Shown: piece after piece, positions 15,132 through 24,090 of the stretch
Position numbering within the stretch: position 1 is the first letter of the stretch
How the letters are laid out: every line of letters starts with the position of its first letter
NCBI RefSeq assembly: GCF_958453765.1
Contig: NZ_CAUDZA010000030.1
Coordinates: forward strand, 1 to 28,701
From: Phascolarctobacterium_A succinatutens_B
GTDB lineage: Bacteria; Bacillota; Negativicutes; Acidaminococcales; Acidaminococcaceae
Direction of reading: 5' to 3'
Length of the DNA: 28,701 nt
Translations under genes and position numbers: made by a program
Notes under the pieces: generated by a model
Database searches by the model: none
What the model saw: the letters and a program-made list of their open reading frames with translations, nothing else
Told to the model about the DNA's origin: nothing

Positions 15132-17231
15132 ATGAAAAGCCGATATAATCCTTTGCTTTTGGCAGTAATCGTAATCGGTCTGGTTTGTGCCTTATGGCTG
15201 AACGTTGTCCGTCACGATGTTGAACAAAAAAACAATACTGTAGAAATGGCTATGGAGTACGAGGGCTTACGTAAGCTGGCCGCTTTGCAGGGCCTGCCGG
15301 AGGAGGATGTACTGCGTCAGTTTAAGGATGCAGGCATCAACTCGCTGATGATTTTCGATACTACGTTGGAGCGCCTGACTAAAAACGGCGAAATCCGGAC
15401 GGTAACAGGCGGTGAGCTGCGTCAGGCAGCTGCGCTTGGTTCCGGCATGGGTATTTTCGCTAATGTGGGAGCCGGCGATGTTGAAGAAAATGCTGCTTAC
15501 GTTGCTGCTACTGACAAGCAGTCTGTCTTAGATGATGTAGAGCAGGATTTGTGCCTGCGCTACGGTGCTGACCGTGTAAAGGTTGTAAGTGAAAATCCGC
15601 GTATTATCAAAATCAAGGGCAGCACTACACTTCTGCCTGAGGGTAAATACGATGAGCCTCAGGGATTGCTGCAGGCTCCTTTAGGTTTGCCGGTGCAGGA
15701 TATGCGTAAGGTTGCTGCTTTGGGCTTCAAAATTATCGTACGTCCGCAAAATTATGTGGATGTAACGGATGAGCAGATTGACGGCATTTTTGCCCGCATT
15801 AAAGAAGCCGGTGTACCGGTTGATGCTCTGATGCCATGCGGTACAGAGGTTGTGGGCTATCCTAATAAAATGCAGCATTTGGGCGAGCGCATGAAGGAAA
15901 ACAACATGACGCTGGTAATGCTGGAGCATTACACTCAGCTGCAGTTTGCCAAAATCGACGGTCTGTTGCCTTTGGCTGAGTTCAATGACTATAAGGCTGC
16001 CCGTTCCTATGTTATCGACCCGACCGAGCAAAAGAAAATCAGCGTGGGCGAGGCTTTGCGTCGGTGGGCACTGACGGACGAGGAGCGCAATATCCGCGTG
16101 AACTATATCCGTCCCTTCCTGATGCCTGAGGGTGGTCAGGATATTATGAAGACTAACCTGAAGTATGTGCGTGATATTAAGGCCAGCGTTGAAGCGCGTG
16201 GTTATACTATCGGCGAAGCAGGTGTTTTCAGCGCCGAAAACAAAGATGGCTTTGCACCGTATTTCCCCGCTAAGGTAAACTTTATTCCTATTGTATTGGC
16301 GATTGCCGCCGGTGTAGTGCTGTATCTTGCGTTGCTCTTTAACCTGGGCGGTAAGCAGCAAATAGCACTGTGGGCTGTTTTTTCTGCCGGAGCTTTGGCA
16401 CTGCTGTTTATCGGCCGCGGCCTGTTTACGCGTCAGCTGCTGGCTTTGGCGGCAGCAAGTGTTTTCCCGGTGCTTTCGATGAATGTTATCTTTAACATTT
16501 GGGATAAAAATACGAGTGATAAGCACAGTCTGCTTGCTATCTGTTGGAACGGTATCTGGCAGCTGGCACTGGCTATTGCTTTGTCTTTGGTGGGCGCAGC
16601 CTTCCTGTCGGCTATTTTGACAGACAGCCGCTTCCTGTTGGAAATTGATATTTATCGTGGCGTAAAATTAACCTTTGTTCTGCCGGTTATGCTGACAGCA
16701 GTTCTCTTTATGAAACGCTATGACCTGCTGCAGGTTGTGGGCAAAGGCTTGAAAACTCTGTGGGAGCGCCTGAACGGTCTGCTTGATACAGAGATTACCT
16801 TCCGCCATGTAGCAGTGCTTGCGGTGCTGCTGTTTATTGCTTATTATTTTGTCGGCCGCAGCGGTCACACCGGTGGTGTGCCTGTACCGGCAATTGAATT
16901 GAAGATGCGTGCTTTCTTAGAGCAGCTGATGTATGCACGTCCGCGCGAAAAAGAATTTATGATCGGTCATCCGGCATTTTTCGTGGCAGTGCTTGCTGTT
17001 TACCGTTGTGCACCACGTTGGTGGCAGTTTGTACTTACCTGTGCTGCCGTTATCGGACAGGGCAGTCTGGTGCAGACCTTCTGTCATATGCGTACACCGG
17101 TTGTTATGAGCTTTGTACGTGCTCTCGACGGCTATGCTGTTGGCGTTGTATTCGGCGTAATCGCTGTACTGGTGCTTGGCATGCTGTTGCCTTTAGTTGT
17201 TAAGTTTAGAAGGAGATACCTTGAAGAATGA
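15132..17231 (+). CDS. DUF5693 family integral membrane protein
   Basis: The 699-residue protein has one N-terminal membrane anchor (PLLLAVIVIGLVCALWLNVV, ~residues 7-26). A large soluble extracytoplasmic domain (~27-380) contains YEGLRKLAALQGLPEEDVLRQF-like sequence and a barrel-like pattern (FKIIVRPQNYVDVTDEQIDG). From about residue 383 it has many membrane segments. This family, of unknown function, is typically encoded beside csaB, as here, where its TGA overlaps the csaB ATG. A role in building or modifying the cell-wall polymer that csaB pyruvylates is inference. ATG 15132 follows AGGTG at 6 bases; an in-frame GTG at 15123 is less well placed. Confidence 0.85.
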   Translation: MKSRYNPLLLAVIVIGLVCALWLNVVRHDVEQKNNTVEMAMEYEGLRKLAALQGLPEEDVLRQFKDAGINSLMIFDTTLERLTKNGEIRTVTGGELRQAAALGSGMGIFANVGAGDVEENAAYVAATDKQSVLDDVEQDLCLRYGADRVKVVSENPRIIKIKGSTTLLPEGKYDEPQGLLQAPLGLPVQDMRKVAALGFKIIVRPQNYVDVTDEQIDGIFARIKEAGVPVDALMPCGTEVVGYPNKMQHLGERMKENNMTLVMLEHYTQLQFAKIDGLLPLAEFNDYKAARSYVIDPTEQKKISVGEALRRWALTDEERNIRVNYIRPFLMPEGGQDIMKTNLKYVRDIKASVEARGYTIGEAGVFSAENKDGFAPYFPAKVNFIPIVLAIAAGVVLYLALLFNLGGKQQIALWAVFSAGALALLFIGRGLFTRQLLALAAASVFPVLSMNVIFNIWDKNTSDKHSLLAICWNGIWQLALAIALSLVGAAFLSAILTDSRFLLEIDIYRGVKLTFVLPVMLTAVLFMKRYDLLQVVGKGLKTLWERLNGLLDTEITFRHVAVLAVLLFIAYYFVGRSGHTGGVPVPAIELKMRAFLEQLMYARPREKEFMIGHPAFFVAVLAVYRCAPRWWQFVLTCAAVIGQGSLVQTFCHMRTPVVMSFVRALDGYAVGVVFGVIAVLVLGMLLPLVVKFRRRYLEE

Positions 17232-18310
17232 GTAAGATCGTGATTTCCGGATACTATGGATTTGCTAATGCCGGAGATGAAGCTATGCTGACCGCGATCA
17301 TTAAGGCTTTGCGCAGTACGGAAAAGACCGTGGAACTGACGGTTATCTCAGGCAATCCGCCCGCTACTGCCGCAAGACACAAGGTGAATTCTCTTCATCG
17401 TTTCAGCTTTTGCAAAATTTTTGCTGCCCTCATGGACTGCGACCTGCTGCTCAGCGGCGGTGGCAGTCTGCTGCAGGACGTTACCAGCAAGCGCAGTCTG
17501 TTATATTATCTGTTTATCCTGGCTTTGGGCCTGTTGCTCAAAAAAAAGGTCATGCTTTTCGGTCAGGGTATAGGACCTATCCATAACAGACTTATGCGCA
17601 GGCTGACTAAATTTATCTGCAGCCGGGTGGATTTAATTACCGTGCGTGACCAGGATTCTTTGTATGAACTGCGTCGCATCGGTGTACCGGCGGAAAAGGT
17701 GCAGCTGACAGCCGATTCTGTGCTGACTTTGCCGCAGGAGAGTAAGGAAAAAGGACTCGAGCTGCTGCAGCAGTTTGGGGTGCCGCAAGATAAAATGCTG
17801 ATAGCTATAAGTGTACGTAAATGGCAGGAGGATGATAAGTACCTGCTGGAGCTGGCTAAGGCTGCGGATATTCTGGCTAGGGAATATAAGGCACATATTG
17901 TGCTGCTGCCGCTGCAATATCCTGTGGATGTGGCTGCCTGCAACAGATTACAGCACTTTATGAGGAGCAAGGCAGACAGTACTGTTTTGGAAACCGGATG
18001 TGATACCGAGCAGTTTTTGTCGCTGATGGGTAACTTTAATCTGCTTATCGGTATGCGTCTGCATGCACTGATTTTTGCTGCAGTTATGGAGCTGCCTTTT
18101 GTGGCTGTATCCTATGACCCCAAAATTGACGGCTTCGTCAAAGACATTAACGGCATCAGCGCAGGAGCTGTGGAAACACTGCAGGCTGCGCAGGTAGTTG
18201 CGTCTGCGCGCAAGGCGCTGGCCTCTGCCAATGCTGCTCATGGACTTTTGGATACATTGAGAGCGAAAGCTTTTTTAAATGCAAAGGAAGCCTTTGATTT
18301 ATTAAATTGA
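17228..18310 (+). CDS. csaB: Polysaccharide pyruvyl transferase CsaB
   Basis: The 360-residue enzyme has MSKIVISGYYGFANAGDEAML at the N-terminus and LLSGGGSLLQD, KVMLFGQGIGPI, LITVRDQDSLYELRRIGVPA and LLIGMRLHALIFAA further on. All are hallmarks of the pyruvyl transferase family. CsaB adds ketal-linked pyruvate from PEP to cell-wall polysaccharide, the ligand for S-layer-homology (SLH) domains. In Negativicutes, SLH proteins tether the outer membrane to the wall, so the enzyme may bear on envelope linkage; this is inference. It overlaps the DUF5693 gene by 4 bases and is followed after 16 bases by ftsE. Confidence 0.93.
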   Translation: MSKIVISGYYGFANAGDEAMLTAIIKALRSTEKTVELTVISGNPPATAARHKVNSLHRFSFCKIFAALMDCDLLLSGGGSLLQDVTSKRSLLYYLFILALGLLLKKKVMLFGQGIGPIHNRLMRRLTKFICSRVDLITVRDQDSLYELRRIGVPAEKVQLTADSVLTLPQESKEKGLELLQQFGVPQDKMLIAISVRKWQEDDKYLLELAKAADILAREYKAHIVLLPLQYPVDVAACNRLQHFMRSKADSTVLETGCDTEQFLSLMGNFNLLIGMRLHALIFAAVMELPFVAVSYDPKIDGFVKDINGISAGAVETLQAAQVVASARKALASANAAHGLLDTLRAKAFLNAKEAFDLLN

Positions 18311-18326
18311 GAGGAGATTGAAGGTA

Positions 18327-19013
18327 GTGCTGAAAATGACTGATGTAAGCAAGGTATATCCCGGTGGGTCTGTTGCCTTGCAGAACGTCGATATTCATAT
18401 TGAACCAGGCGAATTCGTCTTTGTTGTAGGACCTAGCGGCGCTGGTAAGTCTACCTTTATCAAAATGCTGTTCCGTGAGGTTCTGCCGACCACGGGCAGC
18501 ATTTTTGTTAATGGCGTGGATATTTTATCGCTGACACCCAATGAGATTCCGTATATGAGGCGTCAGCTGGGCATAATTTTCCAGGATTACCGCCTGCTTC
18601 CGGACCGTACGGTTTATGAAAACGTAGCTTTTGCTATGGAGGTAATAGAAACACCGCGCCGCAAGATTAAGCGCAGAGTGTTGAATGTATTGGATCTTGT
18701 CGGCCTGCGTCACCGTGCCGATGCTTATCCTAATGAGCTGAGCGGTGGCGAGCAGCAGCGTATCGCTATTGCCCGTGCTATTGTCAACGATCCTATTATG
18801 GTAATTGCCGACGAACCTACAGGTAACCTGGACCCGGAAACAAGCTGGGATATTATGGAAATCTTTAAGGAAATTAATGCTGAAGGAACTACGATTGTCA
18901 TGGCAACTCACGATAAAGAAATAGTTGATGCCATGGGCAAGCGCGTTATAGCCATAGAGGACGGGCATATCGTACGTGATGAAGCAAGCGGGGTATATGG
19001 CTATGAGCTTTAG
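18327..19013 (+). CDS. ftsE: Cell division ATP-binding protein FtsE
   Basis: The 228-residue ABC ATPase has VSKVYPGGSVALQNVDIHIEPGEF, Walker A VGPSGAGKST, the signature LSGGEQQR and Walker B MVIADEPTGNLDP. FtsE partners with FtsX at the division septum and transmits ATP hydrolysis to periplasmic peptidoglycan hydrolase activators. GTG 18327 is chosen: it is 10 bases from GAGGAG (18311-18316) and gives the family length. TTG 18318 is too close to the site. The gene overlaps ftsX by 11 bases. Confidence 0.95.
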   Translation: MLKMTDVSKVYPGGSVALQNVDIHIEPGEFVFVVGPSGAGKSTFIKMLFREVLPTTGSIFVNGVDILSLTPNEIPYMRRQLGIIFQDYRLLPDRTVYENVAFAMEVIETPRRKIKRRVLNVLDLVGLRHRADAYPNELSGGEQQRIAIARAIVNDPIMVIADEPTGNLDPETSWDIMEIFKEINAEGTTIVMATHDKEIVDAMGKRVIAIEDGHIVRDEASGVYGYEL

Positions 19014-19890
19014 TACAAAAGAATATTTTGTTAAGGAAACCTATAAATCTATCAGGCGTAACGGCTTTATGAGCTTTGCTTCTATTTCGACTGTAGCGGT
19101 TTCGCTGTTAGTGCTGGGAATGTTTCTGCTGATTTTTCTCAACACCAACAATTTGGCACAGTATCTGGAAAGTCAGGTACAGGTGTCGGTCTATATGCAG
19201 GATAATGCCTCTGCGGAGGAGCTGAAAGCAGTAGAGGCGAAGCTGAAGAAGATGCCCGGTGTAGTCAAGGTAACGCCGGTAAGCAAGCAGCAGGCTCTGG
19301 CACGCTTCAAGGAGCGTCTTGGCGATCAGGAGCAGCTGCTCAACAGCTTGGGTAAGGACAATCCTTTCCCAAATTCCTTTGAGGTGCAGGTGGATAATCC
19401 CGAGCGTATCAAGGTTATCACGCCTTCTATCGGACAGCTGCCTAAGGTAGAAACAGCTAAATTCGGTCAGGAGGTTGTAGAGCATTTATTTTCTCTGACC
19501 AAAATATTGCGCTTCGGCGGCATTGTGCTGGTTATATTTTTAGCTATGGCAACGCTGTTTATTATTTCCAACACTATCCGTCTGACGGTTTTTGCCCGTC
19601 GTAAGGAAGTTGTCATTATGAAATATGTAGGTGCAACCGACTGGTTTATCCGCTGGCCGTTTTTGCTGGAGGGAATGACCTTAGGCTTTTTCGGCGCCGT
19701 GATTGCATCTGTCTGCATTAACAGCCTTTACGCCGGGCTGTTGGAAAGAATCCATGCTACTCTGGCCTTTCTGCCGTTACTGCCCACATCTCCCTTATTG
19801 TTTTATGTAACAATATTTTTACTGGCGGCAGGTACCGGTATCGGCGCTTTGGGCAGTTATATCTCCTTGCGTAAGTTCTTGCGCGTTTAA
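19003..19890 (+). CDS. ftsX: Cell division membrane protein FtsX
   Basis: The 295-residue protein has the FtsX layout: a cytoplasmic start (MSFSTKEYFVKETYKSIRRNG), a first membrane segment (VAVSLLVLGMFLLIFL), an extracytoplasmic loop of about 120 residues (VQVSVYMQDNASAEELKAVE), and three further membrane segments in the C-terminal half (FtsX/MacB permease fold). With FtsE it couples division to wall hydrolysis; the next gene encodes a coiled-coil LytM protein, the expected partner. ATG 19003 lies 9 bases after GGGG and matches family starts; GTG 18976 and ATG 18997 are alternatives. Confidence 0.94.
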   Translation: MSFSTKEYFVKETYKSIRRNGFMSFASISTVAVSLLVLGMFLLIFLNTNNLAQYLESQVQVSVYMQDNASAEELKAVEAKLKKMPGVVKVTPVSKQQALARFKERLGDQEQLLNSLGKDNPFPNSFEVQVDNPERIKVITPSIGQLPKVETAKFGQEVVEHLFSLTKILRFGGIVLVIFLAMATLFIISNTIRLTVFARRKEVVIMKYVGATDWFIRWPFLLEGMTLGFFGAVIASVCINSLYAGLLERIHATLAFLPLLPTSPLLFYVTIFLLAAGTGIGALGSYISLRKFLRV

Positions 19891-19904
19891 GGGAGGCAGA
19901 AGTG

Positions 19905-21050
19905 ATGGAGAAAAAGAAGCTGGGCGGTCTGCTGCTGGCATTATGGCTGGCAGTGCTGCCGCTTTACGGAGCCATGTGCTTTGCCGATACTGCTGATGAC
20001 AAGCGTGCCGAGCTGAATGATGTACGTCAGCGTATGGAGCGGATGCAGACCCGCAAGGAGCAGGCGCGCAGGAAGGCTGAAAGCGCCAGCGCGGAGCTTA
20101 GCGAGGTTATGGGCAACCTTAACGAACTGCAGGCACAGGCTAATAATCTGCAGAAAAAAAGCGATACTCTGCAGGGAAAAATAAATGATAACCAGGCTAA
20201 GCTGGAGAAAAAGCAACAGGAAATGCAGGAGCGGATGTTGATTTACCGCAAGCGTCTGCGTGATATTTATATCAACGGTCAGATAAATTATCTGGATGTG
20301 CTTTTGGGTGCCAAGGATTTTAGTGATTTTTCCTCGCGCATGTATTTGCTGCAAAAAATCATCAGCCGCGACTTGGAGCTGTTGGAAAAGCTGAAGCAGG
20401 ATGCTGCGGAAATCAACAGCCGCAAGGAGCAGCTGGCAGCTGAAATGAAGGAAATCAAGGCTACCCAGACAGAGCTGGAAGCAAAAAAGGCTAAAGTAAA
20501 TAAGCTGCGTGAGCAGCGTGCCTATATGCTTTACAAGGCCCAGGAGGAAGAGCAGTCCAGCCAGGAGGAATATGAGCGTCTGCTGGCTATTTCGGAAAAT
20601 ATCGCCGCTATGCTGCGTAATATGGAAAACGCAGGCGGCGGTGCTCCTGCAGGACAAGGCGGTACAGGTCAGTTTATGTGGCCTTGTAACGGTCCGATTA
20701 CTTCCTACTATGGTTGGAGAACGCATCCGATTTTCGGTACAACCAAGTACCATAGCGGTATGGATATTGCTGTTGATTCAGGAACGCCGATTCACGCTGC
20801 TGACAGCGGCACGATTGTTTACAGCGGCTGGCTTGGAGGTTACGGCAACTGCGTAATGATTGACCATGGCGGCGGTCTGGTAACGCTTTATGCACATAAT
20901 TCGGCGTTAAATGTTGGTGAGGGGCAATATGTAAGCAAGGGCGCGGTAGTTGCCTATGCCGGCAGTACCGGTTATTCTACCGGACCACACTGTCACTTTG
21001 AAGTGCGTCTGCATGGTGAGCTTACGGAGCCGTTAAATTATTTACCGTGA
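19905..21050 (+). CDS. EnvC-like coiled-coil protein with LytM/M23 peptidase domain
   Basis: The 381-residue exported protein has a signal peptide (LGGLLLALWLAVLPLYGAMCFA), a long coiled coil (~residues 28-240, rich in Q/E/K/A) and a C-terminal M23 domain (~256-381, MWPCNGPITSYYGWRTHP). The zinc ligands of active M23 enzymes are present: HSGMD (H-x3-D) and HCHFEV (H-x-H). E. coli EnvC has lost these and only activates amidases, so this protein may itself cut peptidoglycan. Its position directly behind ftsEX fits the FtsX-controlled hydrolase/activator role. ATG 19905 is 8 bases after GGGAGG; GTG 19902 is one codon upstream. Confidence 0.93.
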   Translation: MEKKKLGGLLLALWLAVLPLYGAMCFADTADDKRAELNDVRQRMERMQTRKEQARRKAESASAELSEVMGNLNELQAQANNLQKKSDTLQGKINDNQAKLEKKQQEMQERMLIYRKRLRDIYINGQINYLDVLLGAKDFSDFSSRMYLLQKIISRDLELLEKLKQDAAEINSRKEQLAAEMKEIKATQTELEAKKAKVNKLREQRAYMLYKAQEEEQSSQEEYERLLAISENIAAMLRNMENAGGGAPAGQGGTGQFMWPCNGPITSYYGWRTHPIFGTTKYHSGMDIAVDSGTPIHAADSGTIVYSGWLGGYGNCVMIDHGGGLVTLYAHNSALNVGEGQYVSKGAVVAYAGSTGYSTGPHCHFEVRLHGELTEPLNYLP

Positions 21051-21074
21051 CAGATATAAACGGAGGCAGGAAAA

Positions 21075-22229
21075 GTGTTTAGAAAAAGAAGATGGCAGCT
21101 TGCAGCCTACTGCCTGCTTACAGCGCTGCTGACTACCGCAGCGGTAGTGGGAACAGAAGCTGTGCTGTTAAACAGGTTGACAGGCAGTGCCTCTGAATCG
21201 GTGCGCTTTTTGCGCACTATGAACCTTTTAAAGCGTAACTATAATGGTGAGGTAGATAATCGCCAGCTGTTTGACGGCGCAATAAAAGGTATGGTGGAAG
21301 CTGCAGGCGATCCCTATACAGTTTATCTTAACAGTAAGGATTTTCAGCAGCTGAGTGAAATGACAGGGGGCAGCTTTGGCGGTATCGGTATTGTTTTTGG
21401 CAAACGCGGTAATGACTATGTAGTTATTTCTGCTTTAGAGGATAATCCGGGCGCAAAAGCTGGTATTAAGAGCGGCGATATTATTACTGCGATTGACGGT
21501 AAACCGACGCGTGATATGAATATGGAGCAGGTAGCCAACAAAATCCGCGGCAAGCATGGCACTGTTGTTAAGCTGGAGCTCAAGGGCAAGGATGGTAAAC
21601 TGCGTACTGTGAGCGTTGAGCGTGGCGAAATCAAAAATCCGTCTGTTGGCGGTCAGCTTTTGCCGGATACAAAAATCGGTTATATCAGAATAGCCGTATT
21701 TAATGAAAATACCGGTGATGACTTTGCCAAAAAATACGCAGAGCTGGAGAAACAGGGCATGCAGGCCCTGGTGCTTGATCTGCGTGGCAATCCCGGCGGT
21801 GTTTTTGATGCAGGTGTTGCAGTTGCCGGTATGCTGGTGCCTAAGGGACCGATTGTTTCTGTTGTAGATAAAAACGGCAACAAGTATGAAGAAACCTCCA
21901 GCCTGGAGAAGGTGAAATATCCTTTGGCTGTGCTTGTTGACCATGGAAGTGCCAGCGCTGCGGAAATTGTTGCCGGTGCGATTAAGGATACCAAAAGCGG
22001 TAAGCTTTTCGGCACCAAAACCTTCGGTAAGGGCAGTGTGCAGTCTGTATATCGCCTGGACAATAATACTGCAGTAAAAATTACGGTGGCTAAATATTAT
22101 ACTCCGTCCGGCGTTTCTATTCATAATGTAGGCATTGAGCCTGATGTGAAGGTGGAGTTGCCAGATGACGCTACCGTTGATGTTCAGCTGAAGGCGGCAG
22201 AGGATTACCTGCTGCAGCAGCTACAGTAA
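21075..22229 (+). CDS. CtpA-type carboxy-terminal processing protease (S41)
   Basis: The 384-residue protein has an N-terminal membrane anchor or signal (residues ~7-30), a tail-binding helical region, a PDZ domain (GGSFGGIGIVFGKRG to AIDGKPTRDM, ~95-170) and the S41 catalytic fold. The probable nucleophile is the second Ser of HGSASAAEI (~294) and the base Lys that of TFGKGSVQS (~318). S41 proteases cut extracytoplasmic proteins near the C-terminus and often control peptidoglycan hydrolases, consistent with the LytM protein encoded just before. Start GTG 21075 follows GGAGG at 8 bases. Confidence 0.94.
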   Translation: MFRKRRWQLAAYCLLTALLTTAAVVGTEAVLLNRLTGSASESVRFLRTMNLLKRNYNGEVDNRQLFDGAIKGMVEAAGDPYTVYLNSKDFQQLSEMTGGSFGGIGIVFGKRGNDYVVISALEDNPGAKAGIKSGDIITAIDGKPTRDMNMEQVANKIRGKHGTVVKLELKGKDGKLRTVSVERGEIKNPSVGGQLLPDTKIGYIRIAVFNENTGDDFAKKYAELEKQGMQALVLDLRGNPGGVFDAGVAVAGMLVPKGPIVSVVDKNGNKYEETSSLEKVKYPLAVLVDHGSASAAEIVAGAIKDTKSGKLFGTKTFGKGSVQSVYRLDNNTAVKITVAKYYTPSGVSIHNVGIEPDVKVELPDDATVDVQLKAAEDYLLQQLQ

Positions 22230-22241
22230 GGAGGTATAAAG

Positions 22242-22589
22242 ATGTTATTTGTTTGCTATCCTAAGTGCTCTACCTGCAAGAAGGCAGAACAGTATCTGCA
22301 GGCTAAGGGCCTGAGCTTTACTGTGCGTGATATCAAGACTGATAATCCGACAGCTGACGAGCTGCGTACATGGTATGCAGCCAGCGGTTTGCCGCTGAAA
22401 CGCTTCTTCAACACCAGCGGTAATCTGTATAAGCAGCTGGGATTGAAGGATAAGCTGCTGACAATGAGCGAGGACGAGCAGCTGGAGCTGCTTGCAAGCG
22501 ATGGTATGCTTGTCAAACGTCCGCTGGTAATTTATGACGGCGGCGTGTTGGTTGGCTTTAAACAGGCTGAATATGACGAGAAGCTCTGA
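22242..22589 (+). CDS. ArsC/Spx-family thioredoxin-fold protein
   Basis: The 115-residue cytoplasmic protein has CYPKCSTCKKAEQYL (CxxC redox motif at residues ~9-12), the family block LPLKRFFNTSGNLYKQLGLKDKL, and KRPLVIYDGGVLVGFKQAEYDE with the cis-Pro region. It belongs to the ArsC/Spx/YffB superfamily. True arsenate reduction is uncertain, since close Firmicutes relatives include thiol-redox and transcriptional regulators. The ribosome site AAGGAGG overlaps the ctpA-like stop, so it is the last gene of the run, just before a terminator. Confidence 0.88.
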   Translation: MLFVCYPKCSTCKKAEQYLQAKGLSFTVRDIKTDNPTADELRTWYAASGLPLKRFFNTSGNLYKQLGLKDKLLTMSEDEQLELLASDGMLVKRPLVIYDGGVLVGFKQAEYDEKL

Positions 22590-22613
22590 TATATTAATTT
22601 AAAACAACTTTGG

Positions 22614-22655
22614 AAAAACAGGCAGAACTTATGCGACAGGTCTGTCTGTTTTTTC
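22614..22655 (+). terminator. Rho-independent terminator closing the prfB-to-arsC run
   Basis: AACAGGCAGA pairs with TCTGTCTGTT around a loop of about 14 bases, followed by a run of T. It ends the long envelope/division gene run. Confidence 0.85.
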
Positions 22656-22700
22656 TCTTTCGGAAGTACAGTTACTTTGCCGTCACGAAAACAGCAAATG

Positions 22701-22709
22701 TGCTAAAAT
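22701..22709 (+). promoter_or_regulatory. Extended -10 promoter of the NamZ-like gene
   Basis: TGCTAAAAT is an extended -10 element about 30 bases before the ATG. No good -35 is seen at standard spacing. Confidence 0.45.
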
Positions 22710-22739
22710 ATACTTAGAATTATTTTTGGGAGGGGTTTA

Positions 22740-23963
22740 ATGAAGAAGTCATTTTGCATATGGATATTATGCAGTTTATTGATAATGCTGTTTGCAGCAA
22801 CAGGTTTTGCGACAACCGGTGAAAAAAGAGTTGTATTAGGTATTGAACGCATTGATGAGCCGTTTGCTAAGCAGCTGCTTGCAGGGAAAAGGCTGGGACT
22901 GTTTACTAATCAGTCCGGCGTGGACAGCAAGCTTCGCAGCAGCACAGAGCTGCTGCAGAAGAGCTATGATCTGACGGCACTGTTTGTGCCTGAGCATGGA
23001 TTGTTCGGCGCTGTGGCGGCAGGCGAAACCTTTGAGAGTCACACCTATAAGGATATACCTGTACACAGCCTGTATGGAGAAAATCGCAGGCCTACGGCAA
23101 AAATGCTGGATGAGATTGACACTATGGTGGTTGATATTCAGGATGTCGGCATTCGTCACTATACATATTTTTCTTCGCTTGCTTATATAATGGAAGAATG
23201 TGCCAAAGCGAAAAAGCAGGTTGTTGTTTTGGACCGCCCTAATCCTTTAGGCGGTGCTATGCAGGGACCGGTTCTCAAACCGGAATATAAAACTTTTATC
23301 GGGCTTTACGAGCTGCCGTTGCGTCATGGTCTTACTATAGGTGAATTTGCAAGCTATATCAACGCTACGCAGCATATCGGCTGTGAGCTGGCGGTGGTGC
23401 CTATGAAGGGATGGTCACGCAGAGAGCTGTGGCAGGATACAGGCCTGCCATGGGTACAGACATCTCCGCTGATTCCTACGGCGGCGACCGCTTTCCTGTA
23501 TGGCGCTACCGGTGCAAGCGGTGACAGTAATCTTTCCGTGGGTGTCGGGACAGCTAAACCGTTTTATTTTCTGGGAGCACCTTTTGCTGATGCGGATGCC
23601 GTAAAGGCAGCCTTAGATGAAAAGCAGCTTGCAGGCGTGGCTTTTAGAGCAGCGCGCTTTACACCGCGTTACGGCACCTACAGCGGTGAGCTGGTGCAGG
23701 GCGTAGAAATTTATCTTACGGATTTACGTAAGGTTAATCTGCCTGAGCTGGATTATATTTTGTTTACTACATTTAAAGAATTATATCCGGAGCAGGTAAA
23801 AACGCCGGAGCGCGGTTATGGCAGCAAAGGCTATAAGCTGGATATTGCGCTTGGAGAAAGCAGCTTGCGTGAAGGTGAAGCGCCAAAAACAGCTTTTGCT
23901 CGCTGGCATCAGGAGTGCGCGGCCTTTGAGCAGCAGGTAAAGCCTTATCTGCTGTACAAGTAA
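22740..23963 (+). CDS. DUF1343 / NamZ-type exo-beta-N-acetylmuramidase
   Basis: The 407-residue exported protein has a signal peptide (FCIWILCSLLIMLFAATGFA) and the DUF1343 hallmarks: GKRLGLFTNQSGV, LFVPEHGLFG, VHSLYGENRRPT, VVDIQDVGIRHYTY, VLDRPNPLGG and PLRHGLTIGEFA. B. subtilis NamZ of this family releases MurNAc from the non-reducing ends of peptidoglycan fragments, as part of wall recycling. Here it would act in the periplasm. Whether the organism recycles MurNAc cannot be judged from this window. Start ATG 22740 follows GGGAGGGG. It is transcribed alone, after a terminator, from its own promoter. Confidence 0.92.
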   Translation: MKKSFCIWILCSLLIMLFAATGFATTGEKRVVLGIERIDEPFAKQLLAGKRLGLFTNQSGVDSKLRSSTELLQKSYDLTALFVPEHGLFGAVAAGETFESHTYKDIPVHSLYGENRRPTAKMLDEIDTMVVDIQDVGIRHYTYFSSLAYIMEECAKAKKQVVVLDRPNPLGGAMQGPVLKPEYKTFIGLYELPLRHGLTIGEFASYINATQHIGCELAVVPMKGWSRRELWQDTGLPWVQTSPLIPTAATAFLYGATGASGDSNLSVGVGTAKPFYFLGAPFADADAVKAALDEKQLAGVAFRAARFTPRYGTYSGELVQGVEIYLTDLRKVNLPELDYILFTTFKELYPEQVKTPERGYGSKGYKLDIALGESSLREGEAPKTAFARWHQECAAFEQQVKPYLLYK

Positions 23964-24090
23964 AGCTGCAGAGAAATTAACATTTTTGTTGCATTTTTCG
24001 GCAGGATAATAACGGCGCAGGCAAGAATAAAATTAATATAACGTAACAGCGTAAAATTTTATTTTATTAACGATAAGGAGCTGACATATA

